From Reinekea forsetii (GTDB lineage Bacteria > Pseudomonadota > Gammaproteobacteria > Pseudomonadales > Natronospirillaceae), in the NCBI RefSeq assembly GCF_018860385.1, contig NZ_JAHKPH010000017.1:1-60563 (forward strand): a stretch of DNA of 60,563 nt, read 5' to 3'. Positions 1-8,201 of this stretch are shown piece by piece. Every line of letters begins with the position of its first letter. Position 1 is the first letter of the stretch. Position numbers and translations under genes: made by a program. The notes beneath the pieces are model-generated. The model was not told where the DNA came from and did no database searches. It saw nothing but the letters and a program-made list of their open reading frames with translations.

Positions 1-173
1 CACCACTCTCAAGTAGGAGTGTGCAAAGCAAAGCGAAGCCGCGAGTGTTTTGACTTTACACGCAGCCCGAAGCCCGCAGCCTAAAACACATCACCAAAGC
101 AAAGCCGCGATGGTTTAAATGTTTTGACCTTACTTGCAGCTTGCAGCTAATAACTTGCAGCTTAAAAAAATCC
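1..173. repeat. REP-like and GCAGCnn repeat stretch
   Basis: No gene is visible here. The stretch holds a GTAGGAG...AAGCAAAGCGAAGCCGCGA element (about 13-47), a second partial copy (about 103-113), and runs built on CGCAGCCCG and TTGCAGCT units (60-83, 131-162). The same vocabulary recurs at 1474-1515 and 1535-1960. The GTAGGAG...GCGA layout resembles REP-type intergenic elements of Pseudomonas and relatives; no RAYT transposase is in the window. Confidence 0.55.
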
Positions 174-392
174 CTAAACCCCAACCCTAAACACTCGACA
201 ATTCGCAATATCTTGCTTACAAGTAAGCAGCAGTAACTCTCTAAAAAGTCGCTGAATCTCGTGTTTTTGCTGCTCGCTTGGCTCGGACTCAGATTGGTAA
301 CTCCAATTCATACAAACACGTTTTGTCTGAGCATCAATAACTTGCAGCTGAGGTACGCCATTTTCTAACCAGGCATTGATGTGATAGCTCAT
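174..392 (-). CDS. small hypothetical protein behind a Fur-box-like sequence
   Basis: A 72-aa cytoplasmic-looking protein with no signal peptide or membrane segment. It has two cysteines (C-M-N-W near residue 27 and T-C-K-Q near 58) and a Glu/Gln-rich middle. I do not recognise the family. The ATG at 392 has a good ribosome binding site, AAAGGAA, 6 bases upstream on the minus strand. A sequence resembling a Fur operator lies 31 bases upstream (423-441), so iron-responsive expression is a reasonable inference. The gene points away from the next gene on the + strand. Confidence 0.6.
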   Translation of the reverse strand: MSYHINAWLENGVPQLQVIDAQTKRVCMNWSYQSESEPSEQQKHEIQRLFRELLLLTCKQDIANCRVFRVGV

Positions 393-422
393 AGGTGTTC
401 CTTTAATTATTATTCCTCGAAT

Positions 423-441
423 TCAAATGATAGTCATTCTC
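423..441. promoter_or_regulatory. Fur-box-like operator
   Basis: The 19 bases contain AAATGATAGTCATT and match the classical Fur consensus (GATAATGATAATCATTATC) at 14 of 19 positions by my count. The site lies 31 bp from the start of the 72-aa minus-strand gene and about 135 bp from the + strand gene at 578, so the small gene is the likelier target. Confidence 0.5.
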
Positions 442-577
442 ATTTAGGAGTCAAGTAGATTGTTCCTTTCGTAATCACCGATAATGAGCTTGTACTGCCA
501 CACATTTTAAAATAACGTGGTGTAATCAAGGTGTGTTTAGTGTGAACATAATTGCGATGGATTGTTTTGGAGTTTAA

Positions 578-1468
578 ATGACTAAAGAAGGTTTACTTGA
601 ATGTGCACTCTATAGCAGTGCTAGTATTCACCAGCCACATGCACTTAAGGCGTTTTTGGCGGCTAGTTTCCTTCAAACGGCATTTGAGCAAAACGATGCA
701 ATTTGGTCTCAAGTTAGTAAATTAATCTCTAAGAGTGAGTTAACCGTTACAGGGGAGTTCTCAGTTCAAGTCGATGTGCCAAAGTTTTCACAAGTGCGTA
801 TTGCACGAATATTACAAGGCGGAATTTACCCTGCGGCTTATCAAGCAATGTGGCAGTGGCATGAGCAAAAGGGCTTTGAGAGTATTTTCGAATTTTATGC
901 TGATCTTGCTTCAAAGCAAAGCGATACCTTGTCACATAACATAACTATTCTGCTTGCGTTTAAATGTATGTACCCTCTGTTAAAATCGGGTCAAATTCCA
1001 GTCTTTTTAAATAGAATGACTGAGTTCGTCACTTCAACTTTTTACGATAACAATAGCCTTCCGATCAGTGAGAATTCAAAAGAGATTAGTCTATCAACTT
1101 TGCTAGATGCCTGTTTAAAGCAGCCTCATTTTTTTGGTCATAATCTAATATCATTAGCTTGGTTAATCCGGAGCAAAGAAATATTTACGCCAACACAGTT
1201 GACGCAGATGTATCTGCATTTATACAACCAAGCAACATTGCCTCTAGTAGACCCTGAAGATAATTTAGACGAAAGCATTCTTAAAAGCCTTGAAAGCAGT
1301 TCAGCAACCTTCAAGAAAAATGTTAATGCGTTAGTTTTTGATGAATGCATTAACCTTCATCAGGTAACCTTAGCCGATGCTCTGGTATTGCTAGACAAGG
1401 AATTCCCAAGTCATTCGAAAGAAATAAATAAAATTGCAAAGTATTTCGTGCTTTGGCTAAAAAACTAA
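578..1468 (+). CDS. hypothetical protein, all-helical, unknown family
   Basis: A 296-aa protein with no signal peptide, transmembrane segment or catalytic motif that I recognise. The sequence is rich in Leu, Ala, Ser and Lys with the spacing of an alpha-helical repeat or scaffold protein. The ATG follows TTGGAG with 5-6 bases between. The gene is flanked on both sides by repeats of the REP-like family and is not in an operon with either neighbour. Function unknown. Confidence 0.65.
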   Translation: MTKEGLLECALYSSASIHQPHALKAFLAASFLQTAFEQNDAIWSQVSKLISKSELTVTGEFSVQVDVPKFSQVRIARILQGGIYPAAYQAMWQWHEQKGFESIFEFYADLASKQSDTLSHNITILLAFKCMYPLLKSGQIPVFLNRMTEFVTSTFYDNNSLPISENSKEISLSTLLDACLKQPHFFGHNLISLAWLIRSKEIFTPTQLTQMYLHLYNQATLPLVDPEDNLDESILKSLESSSATFKKNVNALVFDECINLHQVTLADALVLLDKEFPSHSKEINKIAKYFVLWLKN

Positions 1469-1473
1469 CCAAG

Positions 1474-1960
1474 TAAAGTAGGAGCGCTCGAAGCAAAGCG
1501 AAGACGCGATTTTTTCAGTGTTTCGATTTTACCCGCAGCCAGTTGCCAATCTCCGCTTGTGCAGCCAGTTTCATTTTCGTGGGTCGCTTTTCGTGCATCC
1601 ATGCACCGCTCAACTTCGCCTTCCTGGCTCAGATGCCCACAAAAATAAAACCGCCCACCCAAGCTAACTTTTTCTACCACAGACTAGCGCCATGTGTATT
1701 TATTTTTCCCGCAGCCCGCAGCCCGCAGCCTGCAGCCTGCAGCCAGTTGCCAATCTCCGCTTGTGCGGCCAGTTTCATTTTCGTGGGTCGCTTTTCGTGC
1801 ATCCATACACCGCTCAACTTCGCCTTCCTGGCTCAGATGCCCACAAAAATAAAACCGCCCACCCAAGCTAACTTTTTCCACCACAGACTCGACTCATGTG
1901 TTTTGATTTTGCCCGCAGCCCGCAGCCCGCAGCCCGCAGCCCGCAGCCAAAAACCCGCAA
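1474..1960. repeat. REP-like element plus tandem ~204-bp duplication with GCAGCCC heptamers
   Basis: A GTAGGAGCGCTCGAAGC-type element at about 1477-1510 is followed by two tandem copies of a unit of about 204 bp (about 1541-1744 and 1745-1948). The copies are nearly identical from AGTTGCCAATCTCCG to ACCACAGACT. Each ends in a heptamer array of period 7: CCCGCAG/CTGCAGC in the first, five to six CCCGCAG units in the second. Open frames cross both strands here, but they are repeat-driven and carry no gene-like start. Confidence 0.75.
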
Positions 1961-2033
1961 CCAAACCCATTGCATTTAAAATCACTTTAAGAGAAGCTGG
2001 AATCCACCCGCCACTATCAAGCAGGAGTAATCT

Positions 2034-3062
2034 ATGATCTATCCCGCACCTTTGAAACAAGGCTCTACCATTGCCGTTACTGCGTTCTCTTCAGGCGTGA
2101 CTGAGTCTCAAAAACCTAGATTAGAGGCGGTGGTTGATGGCTTTCGGAAGCAGGGCTTTAATGTGGTTTTTGGCCAGTGTCTCTTTGGTAATGAAAGGCA
2201 TGTCAGTGCAACAAAGGAGGAGCGAGCGGGTGAATTAATGCAGTTTTTAATGGACGATAGTATTGATGCTATTGCGCCGCCTTGGGGCGGTGAATTGGCT
2301 ATGGAGCTTTTGCCATTGTTAAATTTTGAACAATTAAAAAATGCAAAGCCTAAATGGATTTTTGGCTTTTCCGACGTAAGTACTTTGACGGTGGCGCTTC
2401 ATTCTAAGTTAGGTTGGGCGAGTGCTCATTGTTCTAATTTTATGGATTTAATAAGTACCAATAAAGACCCTCTCACTAGCCAAACATTAGATTGTTTATC
2501 ATTTCCTGCGGGAGCGAATTTTACACAGAAAAATTCTGAGAAACACACTCGGCAGTGGCCAGATATAGAGAAAAGTCCAAGTGCATTTATTGTCGGAGAT
2601 ACGGTAACGCAGTGGCAGTGGTTGGTTCCTCCTAAAAATGGAGAGTTAATGTCTGGAAGGCTCGTTGGTGGTTGTTGGGATATTCTAACGCATTTGATCG
2701 AAACACCTTTTTTGCCTTTGTCAGAATTAAAAGAGAAGCACTCTGAAGGTGTCTTGCTTTATTTGGAAAATGTTGAATTGTCGCCTTGTGATTTAATTCG
2801 AGCCATTCACAGTATGTTATTTAGAGGCGTTTTTTCTTCGATTAATGGGCTAATTTTAGGGCGTAATTTCCGAGTTGATAGGCCAGAAGATGAACTAAGT
2901 TACCTCGATGTGTTGCAAGAGCACTTAGCGAACAAGGGAATACCTGTTCTGTACGATGTCGATATTGGGCATGCCCCTCCAAATTTAACCTTGATTAATG
3001 GCAGTTACGCTGAAATTGGGTTAAAAAACAATGAAGGCTTTATTCATCAGCATTTAATTTAA
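2034..3062 (+). CDS. LD-carboxypeptidase family serine peptidase (S66, MccF-like)
   Basis: A 342-aa protein of peptidase family S66. Members cleave an amide next to a D-centre in muropeptides (LD-carboxypeptidase) or inactivate microcin C-type nucleotide peptides (MccF). The nucleophile Ser is at about residue 113 in G-F-S-D. An upstream P-W-G-G motif, a Glu in L-Y-L-E-N-V-E and a His in D-I-G-H-A-P complete the expected S/E/H arrangement. No signal peptide is visible, so it is probably cytoplasmic. AGGAG stands 6 bases before the ATG. The length and the G-F-S-D motif fit MccF-like proteins better than short LdcA, but the substrate cannot be decided. Confidence 0.85.
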   Translation: MIYPAPLKQGSTIAVTAFSSGVTESQKPRLEAVVDGFRKQGFNVVFGQCLFGNERHVSATKEERAGELMQFLMDDSIDAIAPPWGGELAMELLPLLNFEQLKNAKPKWIFGFSDVSTLTVALHSKLGWASAHCSNFMDLISTNKDPLTSQTLDCLSFPAGANFTQKNSEKHTRQWPDIEKSPSAFIVGDTVTQWQWLVPPKNGELMSGRLVGGCWDILTHLIETPFLPLSELKEKHSEGVLLYLENVELSPCDLIRAIHSMLFRGVFSSINGLILGRNFRVDRPEDELSYLDVLQEHLANKGIPVLYDVDIGHAPPNLTLINGSYAEIGLKNNEGFIHQHLI

Positions 3063-3075
3063 AGAAGGGGTGGTT

Positions 3076-3321
3076 ATGTTGAGTTGTGAGTACCACGATT
3101 ACATTGAGATTGTTTGCATGTTTCAGTACCCAGTGAAATTGACATTGGTGACGGGTGAAATTGTTTTGGGTACGGCCTTGGATACTGTACGAAATGATGC
3201 GAATGCGGAATGCGTAAAATTGACCTTAAACGATTTTGTTATTTTACAGGAGATCGAATTGATAAAGTCGTTAGAAGTAACCATTAATAACCCTCATGTC
3301 CAGAAAGTATCGTTTCGTTAA
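3076..3321 (+). CDS. rof: Rho-binding antiterminator (Rof/YaeO-like)
   Basis: An 81-aa protein with the Rof pattern: an N-terminal S-C-x-Y-x-D-Y-I-E segment, a K-L-T-L-V-T-G-E beta strand and a C-terminal L-x-E-I-x-L-I-K-S-L. Rof/YaeO proteins bind Rho and reduce Rho-dependent termination in the cytoplasm. A GTG six bases upstream (3070) is also in frame, but AAGAAGGGG fits the ATG at 3076 better. The gene follows the S66 peptidase by 13 bases and may be co-transcribed. It is more hydrophobic than enterobacterial Rof, so the assignment is by pattern only. Confidence 0.6.
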   Translation: MLSCEYHDYIEIVCMFQYPVKLTLVTGEIVLGTALDTVRNDANAECVKLTLNDFVILQEIELIKSLEVTINNPHVQKVSFR

Positions 3322-3381
3322 TCGTCAGTGTTATTTTTTATACCCGTTTCAGTTTTATTATAAGGTTAAACTTGGGCGAAA

Positions 3382-3421
3382 TGTTTGAGTGTAGGTTGCT
3401 TATTTTACCTACACTCAAACA
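3382..3421. terminator. bidirectional terminator between convergent genes
   Basis: A perfect 15-bp stem (TGTTTGAGTGTAGGT paired with its complement) with a 10-base loop lies between the convergent rof-like and YHYH genes. T/A-rich sequence flanks it on both sides. Confidence 0.8.
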
Positions 3422-3429
3422 ATTGATTT

Positions 3430-4611
3430 TTACTGTGGCGGTGGTGCTGCACCTTCACCTAATGCGTCCATGAGTTCCGCTTCACTCACGCCTAATGTTT
3501 GTGCTGCGTTAGCAAAGTTAGGGGGCATGCCCAATGCATCTTGCAATGCGTGCTCGGTTACCCCTAGTTTTGCTGAGGCTTCAGAGAAATCGGGTGCCGC
3601 TCTTTGTCCATCGCCTGGACCTGGTTGATTATCTTGGTCGCTTGCGACGGTTAAACCAGTAAAGCAGGTTAATACGCTGTTTTTTTCTGCTGAGTTCGCA
3701 TGATAGTGGTAACCTTCATCATGAGTTTCATGGCCATTGCATTCATCAAGGTTAACTTTTTTAGCTTCTTCATTGGGCAGCGCACTGTGGATTGGGTACC
3801 CATCTAGTGCATAAGCGAAGATGGGTGTTTCACCTTCATCGGCACTGCCTACTTCACCGCAACCTAGAGCGCCATGCATATGATATCCATCAAATGGATT
3901 GATATGGCCGCCACAATCATCAAAGGTTGCAATGGTATAGGCACTTAAAATATCTTTAACTGGCGCAGATGCAGCAATAACAACGCCATTCAACGTTATT
4001 CCCCAATTTCCGCCGGATGTAGTTTTTTCGGCTGCTTTTGGGTTGGTTGGGATCAACACTGTGGTTTGCACGGGTTCTCCTCCTTCGAGCCATTCCATTT
4101 TCCCTTCTACGCAATGGTTTTGATATTCAGGGTCTACGTCGGGGCGCGCTGCGGCTTCGAATGCTTCTACGGTATCTGTCGTATAAACATTGCCTTTTTC
4201 ATCGAACATTTTCCAATTTGGATCTTCATAAATTTCGGCCAATGAAGCGATAAACTCACCATCGGCATCATAGAGGTTTTCACCATCTAACCAAATGCCC
4301 GCATCTTCTGCGGTGGTGTTGAGTGAGGTTGGGCAAAATGGACCAATGTCGTGATTGACTGGGTAGCCTGCAATCGTCACTTCAAAGCATTGGGTTTCGG
4401 AACCATCGGTTAGAGTACAGTCAACAGTCTTTAAATTTGTGACAGCGCCTTCAAAAAACAAATCAATATTTAAGCCGGAGGTATGGCCGTGGCTTATCGT
4501 CTGGCTTTTACTGTCGCCGGCCATTGCTACGGAGCTTATTGATGTTGCTATTAGTGTTAAAAGGATAAATATTTTAATCGATAGTCTCATTGGGTTTGCC
4601 ATTGGGTCCAT
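3430..4611 (-). CDS. secreted YHYH-domain protein
   Basis: A 393-aa exported protein. A signal peptide follows M-R-L-S-I-K (hydrophobic I-F-I-L-L-T-L-I-A-T, then A-M-A-G). The first ATG adds seven residues (MDPMANP), so the start may be the third Met at 4590. The C-terminal half has the YHYH-domain signature: C-G-G-H-x-N-P-F-D-G-Y-H-M-H, a D-G-Y-P-I-H motif, and E-G-Y-H-Y-H-A-N. Many His and Asp/Glu suggest metal binding, but no function is established for the domain. The last 55 residues hold two copies of an L-G-V-x-E-x-x-L-x-D-A-L-G helix motif and end in P-P-P-Q. It is a single-gene unit. Confidence 0.8.
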   Translation of the reverse strand: MDPMANPMRLSIKIFILLTLIATSISSVAMAGDSKSQTISHGHTSGLNIDLFFEGAVTNLKTVDCTLTDGSETQCFEVTIAGYPVNHDIGPFCPTSLNTTAEDAGIWLDGENLYDADGEFIASLAEIYEDPNWKMFDEKGNVYTTDTVEAFEAAARPDVDPEYQNHCVEGKMEWLEGGEPVQTTVLIPTNPKAAEKTTSGGNWGITLNGVVIAASAPVKDILSAYTIATFDDCGGHINPFDGYHMHGALGCGEVGSADEGETPIFAYALDGYPIHSALPNEEAKKVNLDECNGHETHDEGYHYHANSAEKNSVLTCFTGLTVASDQDNQPGPGDGQRAAPDFSEASAKLGVTEHALQDALGMPPNFANAAQTLGVSEAELMDALGEGAAPPPQ

Positions 4612-4723
4612 GTAATTTTAAGTTAAGGTGAGTGTAGACTTAAAATGTGCAATGAATGTGGTTGTTTACAAAATATTAAAATGAATCAATTATCCTATTT
4701 CCGTGCAGAAGGGGAAGTTTCAA

Positions 4724-5224
4724 ATGATACAAATTTTGTTGCCTGATCAGGCTCTTATTTATCGCTCACTTCGGCTCGAAGCATTAAAACGCTACCCTGA
4801 GCATTTTGGCGCTGGCTATGAACAGCAGTTAAGTCTGGATAAATTGTATTTTGAACGAATCATCGAAGAGCAATCAAATCAAGGGGTCATGTTTGGCGCG
4901 TTTGAAGTTGAGCAGCTGGTGGGTATTTGTGGTGTTACCTTTGAAACAGAGCGTCAACTAAACTCAGGCGAAATAATTCAAATGTACGTTAAGCCTGAAT
5001 ATCAGAATCAAGGCTTTGGTGCTGAGCTAATGAATGCCTTACTCAGCACCTGTAAATCGGCCAGTATAAGTGCTTTGTTTCTCGAAGTGATGCCGCAAAA
5101 TAGTCAGGCCATTCATTTATATCGGCAGATGGGGTTTACCCAAATATCTAATGAAAGCGCCGAGGGTGCTCCACTGGTAATGAGTCTTACTCTACAGCCT
5201 GAATCTCAAAGCCAAAACGCTTAA
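4724..5224 (+). CDS. GNAT family N-acetyltransferase
   Basis: A 166-aa GNAT acetyltransferase that uses acetyl-CoA. The acetyl-CoA loop is seen as M-Y-V-K-P-E-Y-Q-N-Q-G-F-G, followed by L-E-V-M-P-Q-N-S-Q-A-I-H-L-Y-R-Q-M-G-F. The frame is open back to a GTG at 4703, but AGGGGAAG precedes the ATG at 4724, which I take as the start. The acceptor is unknown. Confidence 0.85.
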   Translation: MIQILLPDQALIYRSLRLEALKRYPEHFGAGYEQQLSLDKLYFERIIEEQSNQGVMFGAFEVEQLVGICGVTFETERQLNSGEIIQMYVKPEYQNQGFGAELMNALLSTCKSASISALFLEVMPQNSQAIHLYRQMGFTQISNESAEGAPLVMSLTLQPESQSQNA

Positions 5225-5350
5225 GTAACCTTTAGTTACCTTATTGCGCCTCAATGGGCTTTCAAGCCACAAATCAGCTTAGGTATTTGCGTGGGCTGCA
5301 TTTTTTAACTGAACCGTTTAATTGCTCTTCTCTCACCTCTTTTTTGTATA

Positions 5351-5424
5351 TTGTTAACAAAAACGTTGTAATTTCAGGGTTAAAAGCGTATTTTTGCCTG
5401 AAATTATTGGTGATTGTTAACAAT
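5351..5424. promoter_or_regulatory. paired GntR operator palindromes
   Basis: Two copies of a palindrome: TTGTTAACAA at 5351-5360 and ATTGTTAACAAT at 5413-5424. The second abuts the ATG of the GntR-family regulator. The centres are 63 bp apart, close to six helical turns, so two dimers would sit on the same DNA face. This is the arrangement expected for autoregulation and for control of the downstream prp genes. Confidence 0.6.
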
Positions 5425-6081
5425 ATGGCTGATTTATCCAGTGTAGAGAAAGTTTATCAGTATCTGTTAGAAGCAATTGTGAAGGGTGATTTAGCCCCCA
5501 ATGCTCGTCTTCGGGAAACTGAATTGGCCGTTGAGCTCGGGGTAGGGCGTGGGCCGTTGCGAGAGGCTATCCACAAGTTAGAAGCCCGTAATATGATCAC
5601 TAAAGTGCCAAATGTTGGCGCGCAAGTCATTGCCTTTGATGAACGCGAAATCCTTGAGATTTACCAGCTGCGTGAAAACTTGGAAGCGTTGGCCTGTGAG
5701 TTGGCCGCGAAGAATATGAGTGACGCTAAGTTGACGGAATTACAGTCTATACTGGAGCGCCATAAGGCCTATTTAGACAGTAATGATGGTCAAACCTATA
5801 TTGACCAAGATCCTGATTTAGATTTTCATTTTTTTATCATTCAGTGTTCAGAAAACCAATGGCTAATTCGTTTACTGTGCGATGAATTGTATCACCGCGT
5901 AAGAATGTACCGTTATCAATCAGCACACCAACGCAGTCGTCCGTCGAAGGCGTTAGAAGAACATCAGCGAATTTTTCAGGCTTTATCAAATCGAGACGGT
6001 GAATTGGCCGCCTTATTGATGAAGCGACACATTCAAGCGGCAAAACAACTTTTGCTTTCGTCGAATGACATACAACATTAA
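5425..6081 (+). CDS. GntR-family (FCD/FadR-type) regulator of the prp operon
   Basis: A 218-aa transcription factor. The N-terminal winged helix has [21 protein letters not shown] (residues 30-50); a C-terminal all-helical FCD ligand domain carries D-x-x-F-H and a late H-Q-R-I motif. The open frame extends 57 codons upstream, but FadR-type proteins start close to this ATG, and the upstream part covers the operator and promoter. The gene leads prpB by 11 bases. GntR-type regulators head prp operons in Pseudomonas and relatives. The effector is probably a methylcitrate-cycle intermediate (inference). Confidence 0.85.
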   Translation: MADLSSVEKVYQYLLEAIVKGDLAPNARLRETELAVELGVGRGPLREAIHKLEARNMITKVPNVGAQVIAFDEREILEIYQLRENLEALACELAAKNMSDAKLTELQSILERHKAYLDSNDGQTYIDQDPDLDFHFFIIQCSENQWLIRLLCDELYHRVRMYRYQSAHQRSRPSKALEEHQRIFQALSNRDGELAALLMKRHIQAAKQLLLSSNDIQH

Positions 6082-6092
6082 GAGGATTCCCC

Positions 6093-6962
6093 ATGAGCGC
6101 AGGTTTAAAATTTCGTCAAGCTCTCGCAGCCCACTCGCCACTCCCTATCGTTGGTGCGGTTAATGCCTACTCAGCAATGTTAGCTAAGCGAGCAGGGCAC
6201 AGCGCAATTTATCTATCGGGTGGTGGTGTGGCTAACGCTTCTTTTGGGCTACCCGACTTAGGCGTTACTTCTATGAACGATGTTGTTGAAGATGCACGCC
6301 GTATAACGGCGGCGTGTGATTTACCCTTGTTGGTTGATATCGATACCGGTTGGGGCGGAGCGTTTAACATTGCTCGTACCATTCAAGAGATGGAACGTGC
6401 AGGCGTTGCTGCGGTTCACATTGAAGATCAGGTTGCACAAAAACGTTGTGGTCACCGCCCGAATAAAGAGATTGTCAGTAAAGAAGAAATGGTCGATCGC
6501 ATAAAAGCCTGTGTTGATGCTCGTGTAGATGAAAACTTTTTTATCATGGCGCGTACCGATGCCTTTGCTCAAGAAGGTTTAGAAGCCGCACTGGATCGTG
6601 CTAAAGCCTGTGTTGATGCTGGAGCGGATGGCATTTTCGCTGAAGCGGTTCACACCTTAGAAGATTATAAAGCCTTTACCGATGCACTAGATGTACCTGT
6701 GCTAGCGAACATTACCGAGTTCGGTCAAACGCCTTTGTACAATCAAAAAGAATTAGGCGAAGTGGGTTGTGCCATGGTGCTTTACCCATTAAGTGCCTTC
6801 CGTGCCATGAGCTTAGCGGCGCTGAATGTATATAGCAGCATTCACGAAAATGGCGATCAAAAAGCGGTTGTCGATACCATGCAAACGCGTATGGATTTAT
6901 ACGATGTGCTGAACTATCACGATTTCGAACAAAAGCTAGACGCGCTGTTCACTAAAAAATAA
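6093..6962 (+). CDS. prpB: 2-methylisocitrate lyase
   Basis: A 289-aa enzyme of the isocitrate lyase/PEP mutase superfamily. It cleaves 2-methylisocitrate to pyruvate and succinate in the methylcitrate cycle of propionate breakdown. The catalytic K-R-C-G-H motif is at residues 117-121 (Cys119) and the metal-binding D-I-D-T-G-W-G segment is near residue 82. AGAGGA precedes the ATG. Length and motifs are normal for PrpB. It is followed 45 bases later by prpC. Confidence 0.95.
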   Translation: MSAGLKFRQALAAHSPLPIVGAVNAYSAMLAKRAGHSAIYLSGGGVANASFGLPDLGVTSMNDVVEDARRITAACDLPLLVDIDTGWGGAFNIARTIQEMERAGVAAVHIEDQVAQKRCGHRPNKEIVSKEEMVDRIKACVDARVDENFFIMARTDAFAQEGLEAALDRAKACVDAGADGIFAEAVHTLEDYKAFTDALDVPVLANITEFGQTPLYNQKELGEVGCAMVLYPLSAFRAMSLAALNVYSSIHENGDQKAVVDTMQTRMDLYDVLNYHDFEQKLDALFTKK

Positions 6963-7007
6963 CGATCCGTATTGATCTAATACTCATACAAAAATAAGGA
7001 GAACATC

Positions 7008-8132
7008 ATGGTTCAAAAATCAACTTCAACGGCAGGCTTGCGCGGTCAAGTCGCCGGCGAAACAGCACTGTGTACCGTGGGAGTCAGTGGCAGTGGTTTA
7101 ACCTATTGCGGATATGATGTGGCCGATTTAGCCGCCAACGCTACCTTTGAAGAAGTCGCATTTTTGCTGCAACATGGTGAGCTGCCTTCACAAGCCGAAC
7201 TCGATGTTTTTAAGCAAAATTTGAAACAGCAACGTGAATTGCCGGTGGCACTGCGAGAAATTTTAGAGCGCATTCCTAAAACGGCGCACCCAATGGATGT
7301 AATGCGTACCGGTTGTTCAGCTTTAGGGGTGCTACAACCCGAGCAAAGTTTTGCCGAGCAAGATGAGCACATTGTGAATATGCTGGCAAAATTCCCTGGC
7401 ATTATGAATTACTGGTACCACTTTCATTTCAGCAACCAAAAAATTGATACCGACTCAAACGCCGACTCTATTGCTGAGCATTTCTTAACGTTACTCACCC
7501 AAGCTAAGCCAAGTGAGCTGCATATTAATGCTATGCAAGTGTCGCTCATTTTATATGCCGAGCATGAATTTAATGCTTCGACGTTTGCCTCCCGAGTTGC
7601 CGCGAGTACCTTAACGGATATATACAGTGCCGTTACCGGGGCAATTGGAACGCTCAGAGGCCCATTGCATGGTGGTGCGAATGAAGCGGCTATGGCGTTA
7701 ATCAGTTCATTTACAGATCCTGATGATGCCGAGAAAGGGTTAATGGCGATGTTGGCCGCCAAAGATAAAATCATGGGCTTTGGCCACGCCGTGTATCGCA
7801 CCAGTGATCCACGCAGTGTCGTCATTCAAGAATGGGCGAAGAAGATCAGCGAAGAGGTGGGCGATACGCGCTTATACGATATCTCTGAGCGTTGTGAAAA
7901 AGTGATGTGGCGTGAAAAAGAATTGTTTCCAAACGCCGATTTTTACCATGCCTCGGCCTACCACCACATGGGTATCCCGACCGATTTGTTCACGCCTATT
8001 TTTGTCATGTCGCGTGTTGCAGGTTGGACTGCTCATATTAAAGAGCAGCGTGCAAATAATCGAATCATTCGTCCGAATGCCGATTACATTGGTGAAGAGC
8101 CTCGCAAATATCAACCCATTTCTGAACGCTAA
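7008..8132 (+). CDS. prpC: 2-methylcitrate synthase
   Basis: A 374-aa citrate-synthase-fold enzyme that condenses propionyl-CoA with oxaloacetate to 2-methylcitrate. The active-site His is at about 221 in G-P-L-H-G-G-A-N-E and the second His at about 260 in G-F-G-H-A-V-Y; the catalytic Asp lies in the C-terminal part. An AAGGAG site stands 6 bases before the ATG. Placement between prpB and acnD identifies it as the propionyl-specific enzyme rather than gltA. Confidence 0.94.
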   Translation: MVQKSTSTAGLRGQVAGETALCTVGVSGSGLTYCGYDVADLAANATFEEVAFLLQHGELPSQAELDVFKQNLKQQRELPVALREILERIPKTAHPMDVMRTGCSALGVLQPEQSFAEQDEHIVNMLAKFPGIMNYWYHFHFSNQKIDTDSNADSIAEHFLTLLTQAKPSELHINAMQVSLILYAEHEFNASTFASRVAASTLTDIYSAVTGAIGTLRGPLHGGANEAAMALISSFTDPDDAEKGLMAMLAAKDKIMGFGHAVYRTSDPRSVVIQEWAKKISEEVGDTRLYDISERCEKVMWREKELFPNADFYHASAYHHMGIPTDLFTPIFVMSRVAGWTAHIKEQRANNRIIRPNADYIGEEPRKYQPISER

Positions 8133-8141
8133 ACCAAAATA

Positions 8142-8174
8142 CAAAGCTGCCGTTATCGGTGGCTTTGTTGTTTA
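8142..8174 (+). terminator. hairpin between prpC and acnD
   Basis: CAAAGC-T-GCCG pairs with CGG-T-GGCTTTG across a short loop (8142-8167), followed by TTGTTT. It sits in the middle of the operon, so it probably acts as an attenuator or stabilises the prpBC message rather than ending the operon. Confidence 0.5.
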
Positions 8175-8201
8175 GGTTCACTCATTTATTTTGGACACAT
8201 T

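Noticed and set aside
1543-2037. 164-codon + strand frame and overlapping minus frames in the repeat region
   Set aside because: The frame is made of the tandem 204-bp copies and heptamers; there is no ribosome site, and the translation repeats itself.
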